Below, in pieces: positions 5,955-6,232 of a stretch of DNA of 6,232 nucleotides. The notes under the pieces were generated by a model that saw only the letters and a list, made by a program, of their open reading frames with translations, was not told where the DNA came from and did no database searches. This stretch comes from Desulfuromusa sp. (lineage in GTDB: Bacteria; Desulfobacterota; Desulfuromonadia; Desulfuromonadales; Geopsychrobacteraceae): contig JAGGWI010000254.1 of the NCBI GenBank assembly GCA_021157505.1, positions 1 to 6,232 of the forward strand. The letters are read 5' to 3'. Position numbers and translations under genes: made by a program. Position 1 is the first letter of the stretch. Every line of letters begins with the position of its first letter.

Positions 5955-6232
5955 CTATTCCAGTTGCAGAGGTTTTCCGTTCAGCCTTCCTTCCCCTTCA
6001 GCCCAGGTGAAATCAACGCGAAACTTATCTTCATCCTGCCTGCTGAAAATTCCTTTTTGTACCAGTCCCCAGGCAATCTGCTCTGCCTGCTCGGTAAGAA
6101 CCGCTCGGTTCTGGTATTGACCTTGAGCCGATTGCAGGTCATTGAGTAAACGATAACCGATTATAAATGCACCACGATCGATTTCCAGCTGGAAGTTGGC
6201 CGTAATATTTCCCAGAGAGAACAATGAACTTT
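5955..6232 (-). CDS. DUF945/YdgA-like protein, C-terminal part (truncated by window edge)
   Basis: The last 91 or so codons of a minus-strand gene ending at TAG 5955-5957; the frame is open to the window edge (reading SSLFSLGN at the left end of the visible protein), so the TTG at 6222-6224 is not taken as the start. Visible parts are a hydrophobic beta-like stretch (ITANFQLEIDRGAFIIGY), a helix (LTEQAEQIAWGLVQKGIF), and the ending KFRVDFTWAEGE then GRLNGKPLQLE. The closing 'G-x-x-x-NGK-P' pattern after an amphipathic strand resembles the C-terminus of DUF945 proteins such as E. coli YdgA, which are anchored in the envelope by an N-terminal helix and have no firmly known biochemical role. Homology to the remnant at 3994-4083 is direct; the DUF945 name is recalled from pattern and is less certain. 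Confidence 0.72.
   Translation of the reverse strand, partial: SSLFSLGNITANFQLEIDRGAFIIGYRLLNDLQSAQGQYQNRAVLTEQAEQIAWGLVQKGIFSRQDEDKFRVDFTWAEGEGRLNGKPLQLE

Noticed and set aside
5901..6149. Plus-strand frame over the right-edge gene, with a segment like the transporter N-terminal extension
   Set aside because: The similarity comes from the shared DUF945-like minus-strand sequence; the coding sense is minus.

Overview
The window is an ordinary-looking stretch of a moderate-GC, Gram-negative (proteobacterial) chromosome. The evidence is a YdfG-type short-chain dehydrogenase, an MscS-type channel with a signal peptide and a periplasmic domain, a membrane-anchored haem-binding protein and a YdgA/DUF945-like protein. 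The gene mix would suit a desulfuromonad-like deltaproteobacterium or a gammaproteobacterium. No rRNA or phylogenetic marker is present, so this is a guess.

Layout, left to right: a complete SDR oxidoreductase (16-756, +) runs tail to tail into a RelA/SpoT-type alarmone synthetase carrying C-terminal TPR repeats (753-1994, -), and their stop codons overlap. A gap of about 470 bp (1995-2464) follows. It holds the likely control regions of the flanking genes and, on the minus strand, an interrupted reading frame (2063-2320) that reads like protein but has no usable start and an internal TGA. Next are an MscS-family mechanosensitive channel (2465-3895, +), a perfect 11-bp hairpin, and a YbfB/YjiJ-type MFS transporter (4057-5235, +). 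Facing the transporter is a small membrane-anchored c-type haem protein (5295-5729, -) with its own promoter. The right edge holds the C-terminal part of a DUF945/YdgA-like protein (5955-6232, -) that continues past the window.

The most unusual feature is at the start of the transporter gene. Read on the minus strand, 3994-4083 is a remnant of the C-terminus of a second DUF945/YdgA-like gene, homologous to the one at the right edge. In a 36-nt core (4033-4068 against 5994-6029) only two bases differ. Those two differences give the transporter its AGGAG ribosome-binding site and its GTG start codon. The translation start of the transporter therefore appears to have been made from antisense DNA of a dead paralogue.

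The genes do not form a single operon or an obvious pathway. Stress physiology is a loose shared theme (ppGpp-type signalling, osmotic safety valve, efflux), but that is inference. No mobile element, CRISPR array, tRNA or rRNA was seen.
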